15,051 bases of DNA from Methanomicrobiales archaeon (GTDB lineage Archaea; Halobacteriota; Methanomicrobia; Methanomicrobiales; Methanospirillaceae), in NCBI GenBank assembly GCA_017883495.1, contig JADGNL010000116.1, forward strand, positions 1 to 15,051. The letters are read 5' to 3'. A program made the position numbers and the translations under genes. Of the stretch, positions 1-6,657 are shown piece by piece (the first letter of the stretch is position 1; the number at the start of each line of letters is the position of its first letter). A model generated the notes under the pieces. The model was not told the origin of the DNA and did not search any database. It saw nothing but the letters and a program-made list of their open reading frames with translations.

Positions 1-771
1 GAGCGCCCCCGCGACGGCCCCGAGGGTGTCGCTGTCGCCGCCCATGTTTACGGCGGCCTCGACCGCCCCGGCGAAGGTCGACGTGGTCATGACGACTGCG
101 AGCGCCGCGTGGGCGAGCTCGATCGCGTCGAGAGACGGAGAGGCCGGGAGTGTCCGCCATGCGCCGAGGACGGCGAGGGTCTCGGGCTCGCGGCAGTCCG
201 CGATGGCCGCAAGATACGCGGTATCCCGGTGCGCTCCGCGACAGAGCTCGCTCGCCATCCGGTTCACGAACCCCGACGCGGCGCCGGCCACCGGATCGTA
301 GTGCGTGAGCCGTGCCGCGGCCATCGAGACCTCATCGACGGCCCGCCCCGCATAGACGATCCCGATCGGCGGGCCACGCATAACCGGGCCGTTCGTCCGG
401 CTCGCGCCGCGCTCCTCGTGGACGAGCCGAGCGGCCGTCGCGGGGTCGACACCCGCCTCCACCAGGGAAAAGACCCGGGTCGAGGTCGGACCGTAGTATT
501 CGGGGTGCGCCCGGAACCCCGCGATGAGCCGGACGGCGAGGTCGGGGCCCGAGAACCCCCGGCAGGTGATCAGCGACTCGGCGACGGCGACGGCTTGGAG
601 CGTATCATCCGTCACCGCGCCGGCAGGCCGCCGGCTCCGGCCGTTCGGTTCCATCCGCCGGCACCAGCGTTCGGGGCGGCCGCCCCCTTCGTACGGCGCC
701 CCCAGCGCGTCGCCCACCGCAAGCCCGAGGAGACAGCCTCGGGCACGTTCAATTTCCAATATAAATGCCAC
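1..771 (-). CDS. ADP-ribosylglycohydrolase family protein (3' end cut by window edge)
   Basis: Reading the minus strand leftwards gives 257 uninterrupted codons that run off the window edge, so the C-terminus is missing but probably only by a few residues. The family removes ADP-ribose from proteins or small molecules using two Mg ions. The N-terminus has the family opening RGCLLGLAVGDALGAPYEG (about residues 11-29). The first metal motif TDDT lies at about 54-57 and the second, NMGGDSDTLGAVAGA, near the visible end. These are the canonical ADP-ribosylglycohydrolase metal-binding blocks, so the family call is firm; the substrate is unknown. I chose the GTG at 769-771. A TTG at 757-759 is also possible, but starting later would delete the conserved GLAVGDALG opening. 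The gene is divergent from the UPF0058-elp3-priS-gins51 run and shares its AT-rich promoter island. It may be cytoplasmic, as no signal peptide is visible. Confidence 0.88.
   Translation of the reverse strand, partial: MAFILEIERARGCLLGLAVGDALGAPYEGGGRPERWCRRMEPNGRSRRPAGAVTDDTLQAVAVAESLITCRGFSGPDLAVRLIAGFRAHPEYYGPTSTRVFSLVEAGVDPATAARLVHEERGASRTNGPVMRGPPIGIVYAGRAVDEVSMAAARLTHYDPVAGAASGFVNRMASELCRGAHRDTAYLAAIADCREPETLAVLGAWRTLPASPSLDAIELAHAALAVVMTTSTFAGAVEAAVNMGGDSDTLGAVAGAL
758..765 (+). promoter_or_regulatory. Candidate TATA box (AATATAAA) for the UPF0058-elp3-priS-gins51 unit
   Basis: AATATAAA sits in the only AT-rich patch of the first 2 kb. A start about 25 nt downstream would give a leader of roughly 40 nt containing the GAGGTG Shine-Dalgarno at 815-820. 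It overlaps the 5' end of the minus-strand ADP-ribosylglycohydrolase gene. Competing boxes lie at 787-793 and 797-802, so which is used is uncertain. Confidence 0.35.
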
Positions 772-794
772 CCATAATTATTTCTCTATATGAG

Positions 795-803
795 AAAATA
801 TTA
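795..803. promoter_or_regulatory. Near-symmetric TATA-like element between divergent genes
   Basis: AAAATATTA contains the perfect palindrome AATATT (797-802). Its centre is about 26 nt from the GTG of the UPF0058 gene (+, 826) and about 28 nt from the GTG of the ADP-ribosylglycohydrolase gene (-, 771). Both distances fit an archaeal TATA box feeding a transcript that starts near the start codon. A third box, TATATGA, lies at 787-793. Confidence 0.4.
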
Positions 804-825
804 CACACTATCGAGAGGTGGTAGG

Positions 826-1092
826 GTGCAAAAGGAGGAACTGCTTCATCTGCATATGCTGATGGTGCATATCAAGAAGTTCTACGAGACAACCACGGGA
901 GAGTCGATCGACACGTCCCGGTACGTCGGTCTCGAGGTTTCGCCTGTGCATATCCACAAGAACAAGAAGTCCCATAAAGAGGCCCTCCTGATCCTGGGGG
1001 AGGAGATCGTGGGCCGCATGCGGGACCAGAGACGCCATGTCTTCGACATGGCTGCGGAGCCTTTGCTCGAACCGATCGCCGTCGAACACTAG
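826..1092 (+). CDS. UPF0058 family protein
   Basis: An 88-residue protein of the small archaeal UPF0058 family, whose function is not established. The N-terminal signature KEELLHLHMLMVHIKKFYE (residues 3-21) is the family's typical opening and is followed by a charged, probably helical body with VHIHKNKKSHKEALLIL in the middle. I chose the GTG at 826 because a GAGGTG Shine-Dalgarno lies 5 nt upstream and because family members begin just before KEELL. An ATG at 790 would add 12 atypical residues. It is the first gene of a + strand run; elp3 starts 3 bp after its stop. That position makes a role linked to tRNA modification or replication possible, but nothing in the sequence proves it. There are no cysteine motifs and no membrane segments. 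Confidence 0.85.
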   Translation: MQKEELLHLHMLMVHIKKFYETTTGESIDTSRYVGLEVSPVHIHKNKKSHKEALLILGEEIVGRMRDQRRHVFDMAAEPLLEPIAVEH

Positions 1093-1095
1093 GTC

Positions 1096-2667
1096 ATGGA
1101 CGACCCCACTTTTTTGCGGGAGCTGGCCTCCCGGATCGCACGAGATACCCGCACGGACGTCCAGACCATCAAGCGCCGCGCCGCCCATGAGTTCGCCCTC
1201 CCGTCCGTGCCGCGCAACTCGGCCATCCTCGCCGCGGCATCGCCCGCCGACTACCCCGCGCTCAGACTTCGGCTTCTCGTCAAGCCGACCCGGACTCTCT
1301 CGGGGGTCGCGCCGGTCGCGGTCATGACCTCGCCGGCCCCCTGTCCGCACGGTCGCTGCCTCCCATGCCCCGGCGGCCCCGACCACCCCTTCGGCTCGCC
1401 GCAATCGTATACGGGCGAGGAGCCGGCTGCGCGACGGGCGCGCGAGCACGACTACGACCCGTACGCCCAGGTCGAGGCCCGTCTCAATCACTACGTCCTC
1501 CTCGGCCATCACGTGGACAAGGCCGAGCTGATCGTGATGGGCGGCACGATCACGGCCCGCACGCCGGAGTATCAGGCCTGGTTCGTCGCCCGGTGCCTCG
1601 CGGCCATGAACGACCGCGGGACCGGTTCGACCACGGACGGTACCGATCCCGGAGTCGAGGCCGCCCGGAACGAGGCCGCGTCGGTCCGGTGCGTGGCCGT
1701 GACCTTCGAGACGCGCCCCGACTGCTGCACCCGGACCGAGATCGACCGGATGCTCGACCTTGGCGTGACTAAGGTCGAGCTCGGCGCCCAGCACCTCTCC
1801 GACGAGGTACTCGCTTACATCCGCCGCGGGCACACGGTTGCCGAGACCGTCCGGGCGAACACCGAGCTCCGCGACGCCGGGCTCAAGGTCGGGTTCCATA
1901 TGATGCCCAATCTGCCCGGCTCCCCGCTCGAACTCGACCGGGCCGTCTACCGACAGCTCTTCGACGACCCGCGCTTCCGCCCAGACTTTCTCAAGCTCTA
2001 CCCGACCCTCGTAACGCCGGGGGCCGAGCTCGAGGCCCTCTACCGCCGCGGCGAGTACGCTCCGTTCGACGAGGAGACGCTCGTCGACCTGCTCGCCGAG
2101 ATCAAGGCGGATCTCCCCGAGTACGTACGGCTCCAGCGAGTCCAGCGCGATATTCCCGCGAAGCTGATCGTGGCCGGCTCGGTGCATGGCAACTTCCGCC
2201 AGCTCGCCGAGAAGCGACTCCGCGCAAGTGGGGGCCGCTGCCGGTGTATCCGCTGCCGCGAGATCGGGCGATGCGTGCACCTCGACGAACCTCCGATCGT
2301 CTCGACCCTCGTTTACGACTGCTGCGGGGGCGAGGAACGCTTCATTCAGGCCACGTCCGGCGACGCCCTGATCGGCTTTCTCCGTCTCCGCTTTCCCTTC
2401 GCGCCCAGGCGGCCCGAGCTCGACGGGGCCGCGCTCGTCCGCGAGCTCCACGTCTACGGAGCGCAGGTCCGGCTCGGCGCCGGGGCCGGGAACGAGGAGT
2501 GGCAGCACCGCTCGTTCGGGCGCGAGCTTCTGGCCGAGGCCGCACGACAGGCTGTCGAGGCCGGGTACGGCACGGTCGCGGTCATGAGCGGGGTCGGGGT
2601 CCGGCCATACTACCGGCGGCAGGGCTATATCAGGGATGGGCCGTATATGCTTCAGCGGATCAGGTGA
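1096..2667 (+). CDS. elp3: tRNA uridine(34) modification enzyme Elp3 (radical SAM / acetyltransferase)
   Basis: A 523-residue archaeal Elp3, which uses acetyl-CoA and a SAM radical to start carboxymethyl-type modification of wobble U34 in tRNA. In archaea Elp3 works without the other Elongator subunits. The radical SAM cluster cysteines are C83, C88 and C91 in PCPHGRCLPCPGG. The barrel follows, with IVMGGTITARTPEYQ (146-160), FETRPDCCT (204-212), VELGAQHLSDEVL (227-239), FHMMPNLPGS (267-276) and DFLKLYPTLV (297-306). A cysteine-rich strand CRCIRCREIGRC (382-393) is typical of the family. The C-terminal GNAT domain covers about 415-523, with the acetyl-CoA loop HRSFGRELL (471-479) and VRPYYRRQGY (502-511). 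It follows the UPF0058 gene by 3 bp, and its stop TGA overlaps the ATG of priS by one base (TGATG), suggesting translational coupling. A short Gly/Thr-rich loop at about 173-190 (DRGTGSTTDGTDPG...) looks like a lineage insertion. Confidence 0.96.
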   Translation: MDDPTFLRELASRIARDTRTDVQTIKRRAAHEFALPSVPRNSAILAAASPADYPALRLRLLVKPTRTLSGVAPVAVMTSPAPCPHGRCLPCPGGPDHPFGSPQSYTGEEPAARRAREHDYDPYAQVEARLNHYVLLGHHVDKAELIVMGGTITARTPEYQAWFVARCLAAMNDRGTGSTTDGTDPGVEAARNEAASVRCVAVTFETRPDCCTRTEIDRMLDLGVTKVELGAQHLSDEVLAYIRRGHTVAETVRANTELRDAGLKVGFHMMPNLPGSPLELDRAVYRQLFDDPRFRPDFLKLYPTLVTPGAELEALYRRGEYAPFDEETLVDLLAEIKADLPEYVRLQRVQRDIPAKLIVAGSVHGNFRQLAEKRLRASGGRCRCIRCREIGRCVHLDEPPIVSTLVYDCCGGEERFIQATSGDALIGFLRLRFPFAPRRPELDGAALVRELHVYGAQVRLGAGAGNEEWQHRSFGRELLAEAARQAVEAGYGTVAVMSGVGVRPYYRRQGYIRDGPYMLQRIR

Positions 2668-3800
2668 TGCGTCCGGCCACGGTCGAGTTCCTCCGGCAGC
2701 GGTTCGGCTCCTACTACGCCTCGGCACAGCTATCCGCACCCGGTGCGTTGCCGCAGCGGGAGTGGGGCTTTCTCTTCTTCTCGAGCCGCGACGATCCGCG
2801 CATGCGCCGGCACGTCGGGTTCGGGACACGGGACGAGCTCGCGGACTACCTCCGGACCATGGCCCCGGCGCATGCCTTCTTCTCGACGGCCTACTACGAC
2901 GACCCGGCCGCGCCGACCATGGGCGCCAAGGGCTGGGCCGGGGCGGACCTGATCTTCGACCTCGACGCGGACCACATTGTCGACCCGCGTTCCACCACCT
3001 ATCCGGTCATGCTCGCCCGGGTCAAGGAGGAGACGCACAAGCTGATCGACCTGCTGACGGGCGAGCTCGGCTTCGCCGGGCGCGATCTCCAGGTGGTCTT
3101 TTCAGGTGGGAGGGGATACCATATCCATGTGAAGGCTCTCTCCGTGCGGCAGTTCTCGAGCGCAGAGCGGAGGGAGCTGATCAACTACGTCGGCGGCATC
3201 GGGCTCGATCCGGCCCTGCTCGTCCGTCCTGCCGCCGACCCGGAGAGCGGCTGGCGGGGACGGCAGCGCCGCGCGCTTGCAGAGTACCTCGTCTGGCTCT
3301 CGTCCCTTGGCGAGAGCGGAGCCCTTGCTCACCTCGAAGCCCTTCCCTCGATCGGAAAAGGGCGGGCGCGGCAGGTCTGGGCGCAGCGGGAACGGCTCGG
3401 CACGGGCGCGGACCCGGCCTCGGATAAAAGGATCCTGCCGCTGCTCCTCTCGCCCGAGAACGAGGCGTGGCGCACGCGGCTCCGCGAGGCGGGCGTCCGG
3501 GCCGACGAGCCCGTGACGACCGACATCAAGCGGCTGATACGCGCGCCCGGCTCGCTCCACGGCGGGAGCGGCCTGCGGGTCACGATCCTCGAGCCGGGCG
3601 AGCTCGAAGCATTCGACCCTCTTGTCGACGCGGTCGTCTTCGGCGACCGCGAGATTCCAGTCGAAGTCCAGCGGGCGTGCACTGTCTCCCTTCTCGGCTC
3701 GGATTTGCGACTGGCCGCCGGCCCCACGAGTGTACCCGAGGCGGCCGCGGTCTACCTCTGCGGCCGGGGCATGGCCGAGATCGGGGGCGGTTCTTCATGA
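2667..3800 (+). CDS. priS: DNA primase catalytic (small) subunit PriS
   Basis: A 377-residue archaeo-eukaryotic primase catalytic subunit, which makes the RNA/DNA primers for replication together with PriL (not in this window). Visible blocks are the catalytic acidic pair DLIFDLDADH (D98 and D100), the nucleotide-binding FSGGRGYHIHV (145-155), and the later VTTDIKRLIRAPGSLHGGSG (283-302), whose Asp and Arg/His complete the active site. The open frame extends far upstream inside elp3, but the ATG at 2667 is chosen. It directly overlaps the elp3 stop (TGATG), and the protein then begins with the usual short N-terminus before RQRFGSYY. The 3' end overlaps the gins51 start by 4 bp (ATGA). Pairing primase with GINS is a common archaeal arrangement and fits their joint work at the fork. 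Length is normal for the family. Confidence 0.96.
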   Translation: MRPATVEFLRQRFGSYYASAQLSAPGALPQREWGFLFFSSRDDPRMRRHVGFGTRDELADYLRTMAPAHAFFSTAYYDDPAAPTMGAKGWAGADLIFDLDADHIVDPRSTTYPVMLARVKEETHKLIDLLTGELGFAGRDLQVVFSGGRGYHIHVKALSVRQFSSAERRELINYVGGIGLDPALLVRPAADPESGWRGRQRRALAEYLVWLSSLGESGALAHLEALPSIGKGRARQVWAQRERLGTGADPASDKRILPLLLSPENEAWRTRLREAGVRADEPVTTDIKRLIRAPGSLHGGSGLRVTILEPGELEAFDPLVDAVVFGDREIPVEVQRACTVSLLGSDLRLAAGPTSVPEAAAVYLCGRGMAEIGGGSS

Positions 3801-4456
3801 CCGACCCGGGCGACCACTCGGCCGTGCTCGACGGGCTCCAGCTCGTCGTGTCGGGCGAGCGAGACTCGGTCGGAACCCTGACCGCGCTTCCCCCGGATAT
3901 CTTCGCCCGGGCCGGCGAGGAGATCGGCGCCCTGCGACAGGTCTTCGCGGTCTGCACGGACCCGATGACCGAGCCGTTCCGGACCGCGACCGAGCGGATC
4001 GATGCGCTCCAGCAGCACCTCGAGGATCTCGTCCGGATGCGGTCGCAGAAGATCCTGCTCCTCGCTCTCCTCCGCGCCGAGGGGCGGTCGCTCGACCGCG
4101 AGCACCAGAAACGGATGCTCCCGGTCGAGCAGTCCCTCTACGACGAGGTTCAGGGAGCGGTTGACCGGTACCGCCGGGCTCTGATCGGCGGAGTCCTGCC
4201 CCCCGTGGGGGCGGCGGGCGACGGCTCGGTCACGGTCGAGTGCGCGGCCGCCGCCGCCGCCGCGATGGAGGGGCATGACGGCGCCCTCCCCGCGCCGCTC
4301 GCGCTCGCGCGCGTCCTCTCGCCGGTGGAGCCGTTTCTGGGCTTCGATGGCCGGACGTACGCGCTTGAGGCCGAGGATGTAGTGACTCTCCCCCCCGAGA
4401 ATGCGGCCGTTCTGCGGGAACGCAACATAATATTAAGTATATTGCCGGACAAATGA
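3797..4456 (+). CDS. GINS complex subunit, Gins51 type
   Basis: A 219-residue replication protein. GINS binds MCM helicase and GAN/RecJ in the archaeal CMG-like unwinding complex and also touches primase. An alpha-helical A domain occupies about residues 8-135, including LEDLVRMRSQKILLLALLRAEGR and QSLYDEVQGAVDRYRRALI segments. A small B domain is at the C-terminus (about 170-216, with VEPFLGFDGRTYALEAEDVV and LPPENAAVLRERNIILSI). The A-then-B order is that of Gins51 (Sld5/Psf1-like); Gins23 has the reverse. The two domains are joined by a linker with seven alanines (150-156) encoded by a GCC/GCG run. It starts inside the priS stop (ATGA), so translation is probably coupled. In many methanogens a single Gins51 forms a homotetramer; whether a Gins23 exists here cannot be seen. 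Confidence 0.88.
   Translation: MTDPGDHSAVLDGLQLVVSGERDSVGTLTALPPDIFARAGEEIGALRQVFAVCTDPMTEPFRTATERIDALQQHLEDLVRMRSQKILLLALLRAEGRSLDREHQKRMLPVEQSLYDEVQGAVDRYRRALIGGVLPPVGAAGDGSVTVECAAAAAAAMEGHDGALPAPLALARVLSPVEPFLGFDGRTYALEAEDVVTLPPENAAVLRERNIILSILPDK
4243..4265 (+). repeat. GCC/GCG microsatellite coding the poly-Ala linker of Gins51
   Basis: A short run of gcg/gcc codons gives seven consecutive alanines between the A and B domains of Gins51. It is a potential slippage site; three-base changes would alter only linker length. Confidence 0.7.
4433..4443 (+). promoter_or_regulatory. Candidate TATA box for the rpl44e operon
   Basis: TTAAGTATATT is an AT-rich element inside the last codons of gins51. 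A start about 25 nt downstream gives a leader of about 30 nt containing TGAGGG (4481-4486), a Shine-Dalgarno 7 nt before the rpl44e ATG. A T5 run at 4465-4469 just past the gins51 stop could end the upstream transcript. This suggests the ribosomal operon is at least partly independent of the primase unit. Confidence 0.5.
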
Positions 4457-4493
4457 TGATGCTGTTTTTACGAGCAGTCGTGAGGGCGTATTA

Positions 4494-4772
4494 ATGAAGA
4501 TGCCAAGCAAATTTCGGGCCTACTGTCCATTCTGTCTCACCCACCGGGAGCTCGAGGTCGAGCGCGTCAAGCGCGGCAAGACCACCGGGCTCCACTGGAT
4601 TGACCGGCAGAAGGCGCGCAGGGGCGGCGTCGGCAATATGGGGAAGTTCTCCAAGGTGCCGGGTGGCGACAAACCGACCAAGCGGATCAACGTCCGGTAC
4701 CGGTGCACGACCTGTAACAAGGCGCACCTCCGGCCCGGGTTCCGCATCGCAAAATTCGAACTGACGGAGTGA
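4494..4772 (+). CDS. rpl44e: 50S ribosomal protein L44e (eL42/eL44 family)
   Basis: A 92-residue zinc-ribbon protein of the large ribosomal subunit; the family (eukaryotic L36a/L44) sits near the E site. Two CxxC knuckles, YCPFC (C11, C14) and RCTTC (C71, C74), are intact. Between them is the basic segment RGKTTGLHWIDRQKARRGG and the conserved GGDKPTKRINVRYRC. ATG 4494 has the Shine-Dalgarno TGAGGG 7 nt upstream. ATG 4500 (starting MPSKFRAYC) would also give a normal protein, so the first two residues are uncertain. It leads a tight operon with rps27e, 7 bp downstream. Confidence 0.96.
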   Translation: MKMPSKFRAYCPFCLTHRELEVERVKRGKTTGLHWIDRQKARRGGVGNMGKFSKVPGGDKPTKRINVRYRCTTCNKAHLRPGFRIAKFELTE

Positions 4773-4779
4773 AATACAA

Positions 4780-4968
4780 ATGGTACGTCTCTACCGAGAA
4801 AACCGGTCCAAGTTCCTTAGGGTAAAGTGCCCGGACTGCGAGAACGAACAGATCGTCTTCGAGAAGGCGAGTACCACGGTCGGGTGCGTGGTCTGCGGGC
4901 GCGTGATCGCCGAGCCCCGCGGCGGCCGCGCCGAGATACGGGCGGAGATCCTGGCCACCCTTGAGTGA
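4780..4968 (+). CDS. rps27e: 30S ribosomal protein S27e
   Basis: A 62-residue zinc-finger protein of the small ribosomal subunit, standard length for the archaeal family. Four zinc ligands are visible: C17 and C20 in KCPDC, C36 and C39 in CVVC. The N-terminal SKFLRVKCPDC and the middle IVFEKASTTVGC match the family pattern. Translation starts at ATG 4780, with GGAGTGA at 4766-4772 as the ribosome binding site, embedded in the end of rpl44e. The next gene begins 4 bp after the stop. The rpl44e-rps27e-aIF2-alpha order is widely kept in Euryarchaeota. Confidence 0.95.
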   Translation: MVRLYRENRSKFLRVKCPDCENEQIVFEKASTTVGCVVCGRVIAEPRGGRAEIRAEILATLE

Positions 4969-4972
4969 CGCC

Positions 4973-5761
4973 ATGAACGAGCGGTCGTGGCCCGATGAGG
5001 GCGAACTGGTCGTCTGCACCGTGACGCAGGTCAAGGACTTCGTCGCGTTCGTGCACCTCGACGAGTACGGCGAGCGCGAGGGACTGATCCCGATCTCCGA
5101 GATCGCGACCGGGTGGATCAAGTACATCCGCGACCACGTCTCGGAGGGGCAGAAGATCGTCTGCAAGGTGCTCCACGTCGACCAGGCCCGCGGCCATATC
5201 GACCTCTCGAAGAAGGACGTCAACGACCACCAGCGGTCCGAGAAGATCCGCGAGTGGAAGAGCGAGCAGAAGGCCCGGATGTGGATCGGATTCGCGGCGA
5301 CCGCCTCGGGCGTGCCCGAGGCCGAGATCACCACGGCCCTCTACCGGGAGTACGCCCTGCTATACGAGGCGTTCGAGGACATCGTCGTCGACGAGGAGGG
5401 CTTCAGATCAAGGATCTCCCTCCCCGAGGCGGCCCTCGAGGCCGTGATCGCGGCCGGCAAGGAGAATGTCAAGATTCCACGGGTGACCGTGACGGGCGTG
5501 CTCACGCTCTCCTCGCCCAAGCCTGACGGGGTCAACGTGATCCGGCGGGCGCTCCGTGCGGCCGAGCCGAAGATCGACGGGGTCGAGATCGACCTCTACT
5601 ACGTCGGCGCGCCGAAATACGGGATCAAGGTCACGGCCCCCGACTACAAGACGGCCCAGCGCGCTATCGAGCGGGCTGCGGAGTCGGCCGTGGGCGTGAT
5701 GGAGCGGGCCGGCGGCGAGGCGAAGTTCGCGCGCAAGCAGAAACCCGGCAAGGGCGCATGA
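4973..5761 (+). CDS. eif2a: Translation initiation factor aIF2 subunit alpha
   Basis: A 262-residue alpha subunit of archaeal initiation factor 2, which with beta and gamma brings Met-tRNAi to the small subunit. Residues about 9-84 form an S1/OB domain (GELVVCTVTQVKDFVAFV, GLIPISEI, KVLHVDQARGHIDLSKKDV). A helical middle domain follows (about 85-175), then a C-terminal alpha/beta domain that contacts the gamma subunit (about 176-255, KIPRVTVTGVLTLSSP to GIKVTAPDYKTAQRAIE). A TTG at 4961 is in frame, but ATG 4973 is preferred because the protein then begins MNERSWPDEGELV, the usual short lead-in. The last codon overlaps the nop10 ATG (ATGA). Length is normal. Confidence 0.96.
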   Translation: MNERSWPDEGELVVCTVTQVKDFVAFVHLDEYGEREGLIPISEIATGWIKYIRDHVSEGQKIVCKVLHVDQARGHIDLSKKDVNDHQRSEKIREWKSEQKARMWIGFAATASGVPEAEITTALYREYALLYEAFEDIVVDEEGFRSRISLPEAALEAVIAAGKENVKIPRVTVTGVLTLSSPKPDGVNVIRRALRAAEPKIDGVEIDLYYVGAPKYGIKVTAPDYKTAQRAIERAAESAVGVMERAGGEAKFARKQKPGKGA

Positions 5762-5907
5762 GGGGCCGGATGCGGCGCTGCGGCCGCGACGGCACGTACA
5801 CGCTCGCCGAGTGCTGCCCCTCCTGCGGAAGCCCGACGGCGTCGGCCCATCCGCCCCGTTTTTCACCTGAGGACCGGTACGGCCGCTACCGCAGAATGGT
5901 GAGCTGA
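5758..5907 (+). CDS. nop10: H/ACA RNP protein Nop10 (one zinc cysteine replaced)
   Basis: A 49-codon gene. The product belongs to the archaeal H/ACA ribonucleoprotein that guides Cbf5 pseudouridylation of rRNA; Nop10 braces Cbf5. The diagnostic C-terminal block HPPRFSPEDRYGRYRRM (31-47) and the YTL of the N-terminal ribbon (14-16) are clear. In the usual archaeal ribbon, two CxxC pairs bind zinc. Here the first pair reads CGRD (C8, D11), so its second cysteine is missing, while the second pair CPSC (C20, C23) is intact and preceded by an extra C19. ATG 5758 overlaps the aIF2-alpha stop (ATGA), and the stop abuts the next ATG. GGTGAG at 5898-5903, within its last codons, is the ribosome binding site of the next gene. 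Position in the aIF2-alpha-nop10-PAC2 run is a well-known archaeal arrangement and strengthens the call. Confidence 0.93.
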   Translation: MRGRMRRCGRDGTYTLAECCPSCGSPTASAHPPRFSPEDRYGRYRRMVS

Positions 5908-6657
5908 ATGGAGCCGGTCGAGATCAGGTACCTCGCGGACGAGTCGTCGGACGGACCGGCGATTCTCGTCGGCGGGTTGCCCGGGATCGGCCAGGTCGGC
6001 AAGGTCGCGGTCGACCACATCCTCAACGAGCTTGAGGCCGAGAAGGTCGCCGAGATCCATTCTGTCTATTTTCCGCCGCAGGTGGTGAGTCGCCCGGACG
6101 GCACCTGCCGCCTGGTCAGCAACGAGGTCTGGCGATACCGTTCGCCGACCTCGACCTACCTCTTTCTCATCGGCGACTGCCAGAGCGTCTCGCCCGAGGG
6201 GCACTATGCGCTCGCCGAATGTTACCTCGACTGTGCCGAGCGTTATGGCGTAAAGCGTGTCTTCACGCTCGGGGGCTACGGCGTCGGCCATCTCGTCGAC
6301 GACCCGCGTGTCCTCTCGACCGTGACGCATCCGCACCTCAGGACGGTCGTCGAGGAGGCTGGCGGAAGCTTCGAACCCGAGGAGCCCGGGAGCGGGATCA
6401 TCGGAGCGGCCGGTCTGATCATAGCCCTCGGAGGCCGGCGGGGCATGGAGGGGATCTGCCTGATGGGTGAGACCTCCGGCTATCTGATCGACCCGAAGTC
6501 GGCGGCGGCCGTGCTCCGGGTCTTCTGCCGGCTGACCGACCTCGGCATCAGCCGCGACAGGCTCCAGGGTCGGGCCGAGGATATGGAGCAGGCGCTCGAA
6601 CAGGTCCGCGAGTTCGAACGGGTTCGACAGAACGACGAACTCTCGTATATCGGATGA
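5908..6657 (+). CDS. PAC2 family protein (proteasome assembly chaperone-like)
   Basis: A 249-residue member of the PAC2 family, related to eukaryotic proteasome assembly chaperone 2; the archaeal role is not well established. It shows the N-terminal PAILVGGLPGIGQVGKVAVD (17-36), then FPPQVVSRPDGTCRLVSNEVW and YLFLIGDCQS, and the glycine-rich core TLGGYGVGHLVDDPRVLS. GSGIIGAAGLIIALGGRRGM and CLMGETSGYLIDPKSAAAVL follow. A helical C-terminal tail (about 205-245, many Glu/Gln/Arg) is typical. The start follows the nop10 stop with no gap, with GGTGAG 4 nt upstream. The end overlaps the EndoQ gene by 4 bp (ATGA). The conserved aIF2-alpha-nop10-PAC2 order suggests a link to ribosome or proteasome biogenesis, but this is context only. 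Confidence 0.9.
   Translation: MEPVEIRYLADESSDGPAILVGGLPGIGQVGKVAVDHILNELEAEKVAEIHSVYFPPQVVSRPDGTCRLVSNEVWRYRSPTSTYLFLIGDCQSVSPEGHYALAECYLDCAERYGVKRVFTLGGYGVGHLVDDPRVLSTVTHPHLRTVVEEAGGSFEPEEPGSGIIGAAGLIIALGGRRGMEGICLMGETSGYLIDPKSAAAVLRVFCRLTDLGISRDRLQGRAEDMEQALEQVREFERVRQNDELSYIG

Noticed and set aside
109..777. Plus-strand frames of about 90-220 codons in the first 800 bases
   Set aside because: They are antisense to the ADP-ribosylglycohydrolase gene, whose motifs on the minus strand are decisive.
2244..2666. Upstream extension of the priS frame inside elp3
   Set aside because: The added residues are Arg/Ala/Pro-rich shadow translation of elp3. The ATG overlapping the elp3 stop gives a normal PriS N-terminus.
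808..2829. Very long minus-strand open frame (673 codons) opposite UPF0058 and elp3
   Set aside because: It lies antisense to two clearly recognised genes, is dominated by Arg, Asp, Gly and Leu with no family motif, and such frames are common where GC is high at third codon positions.
4463..4470. T5 run as a strong terminator after gins51
   Set aside because: Only five T residues without a stem, and it overlaps the likely start region of the rpl44e message. Kept as a comment on the promoter, not as a separate terminator.
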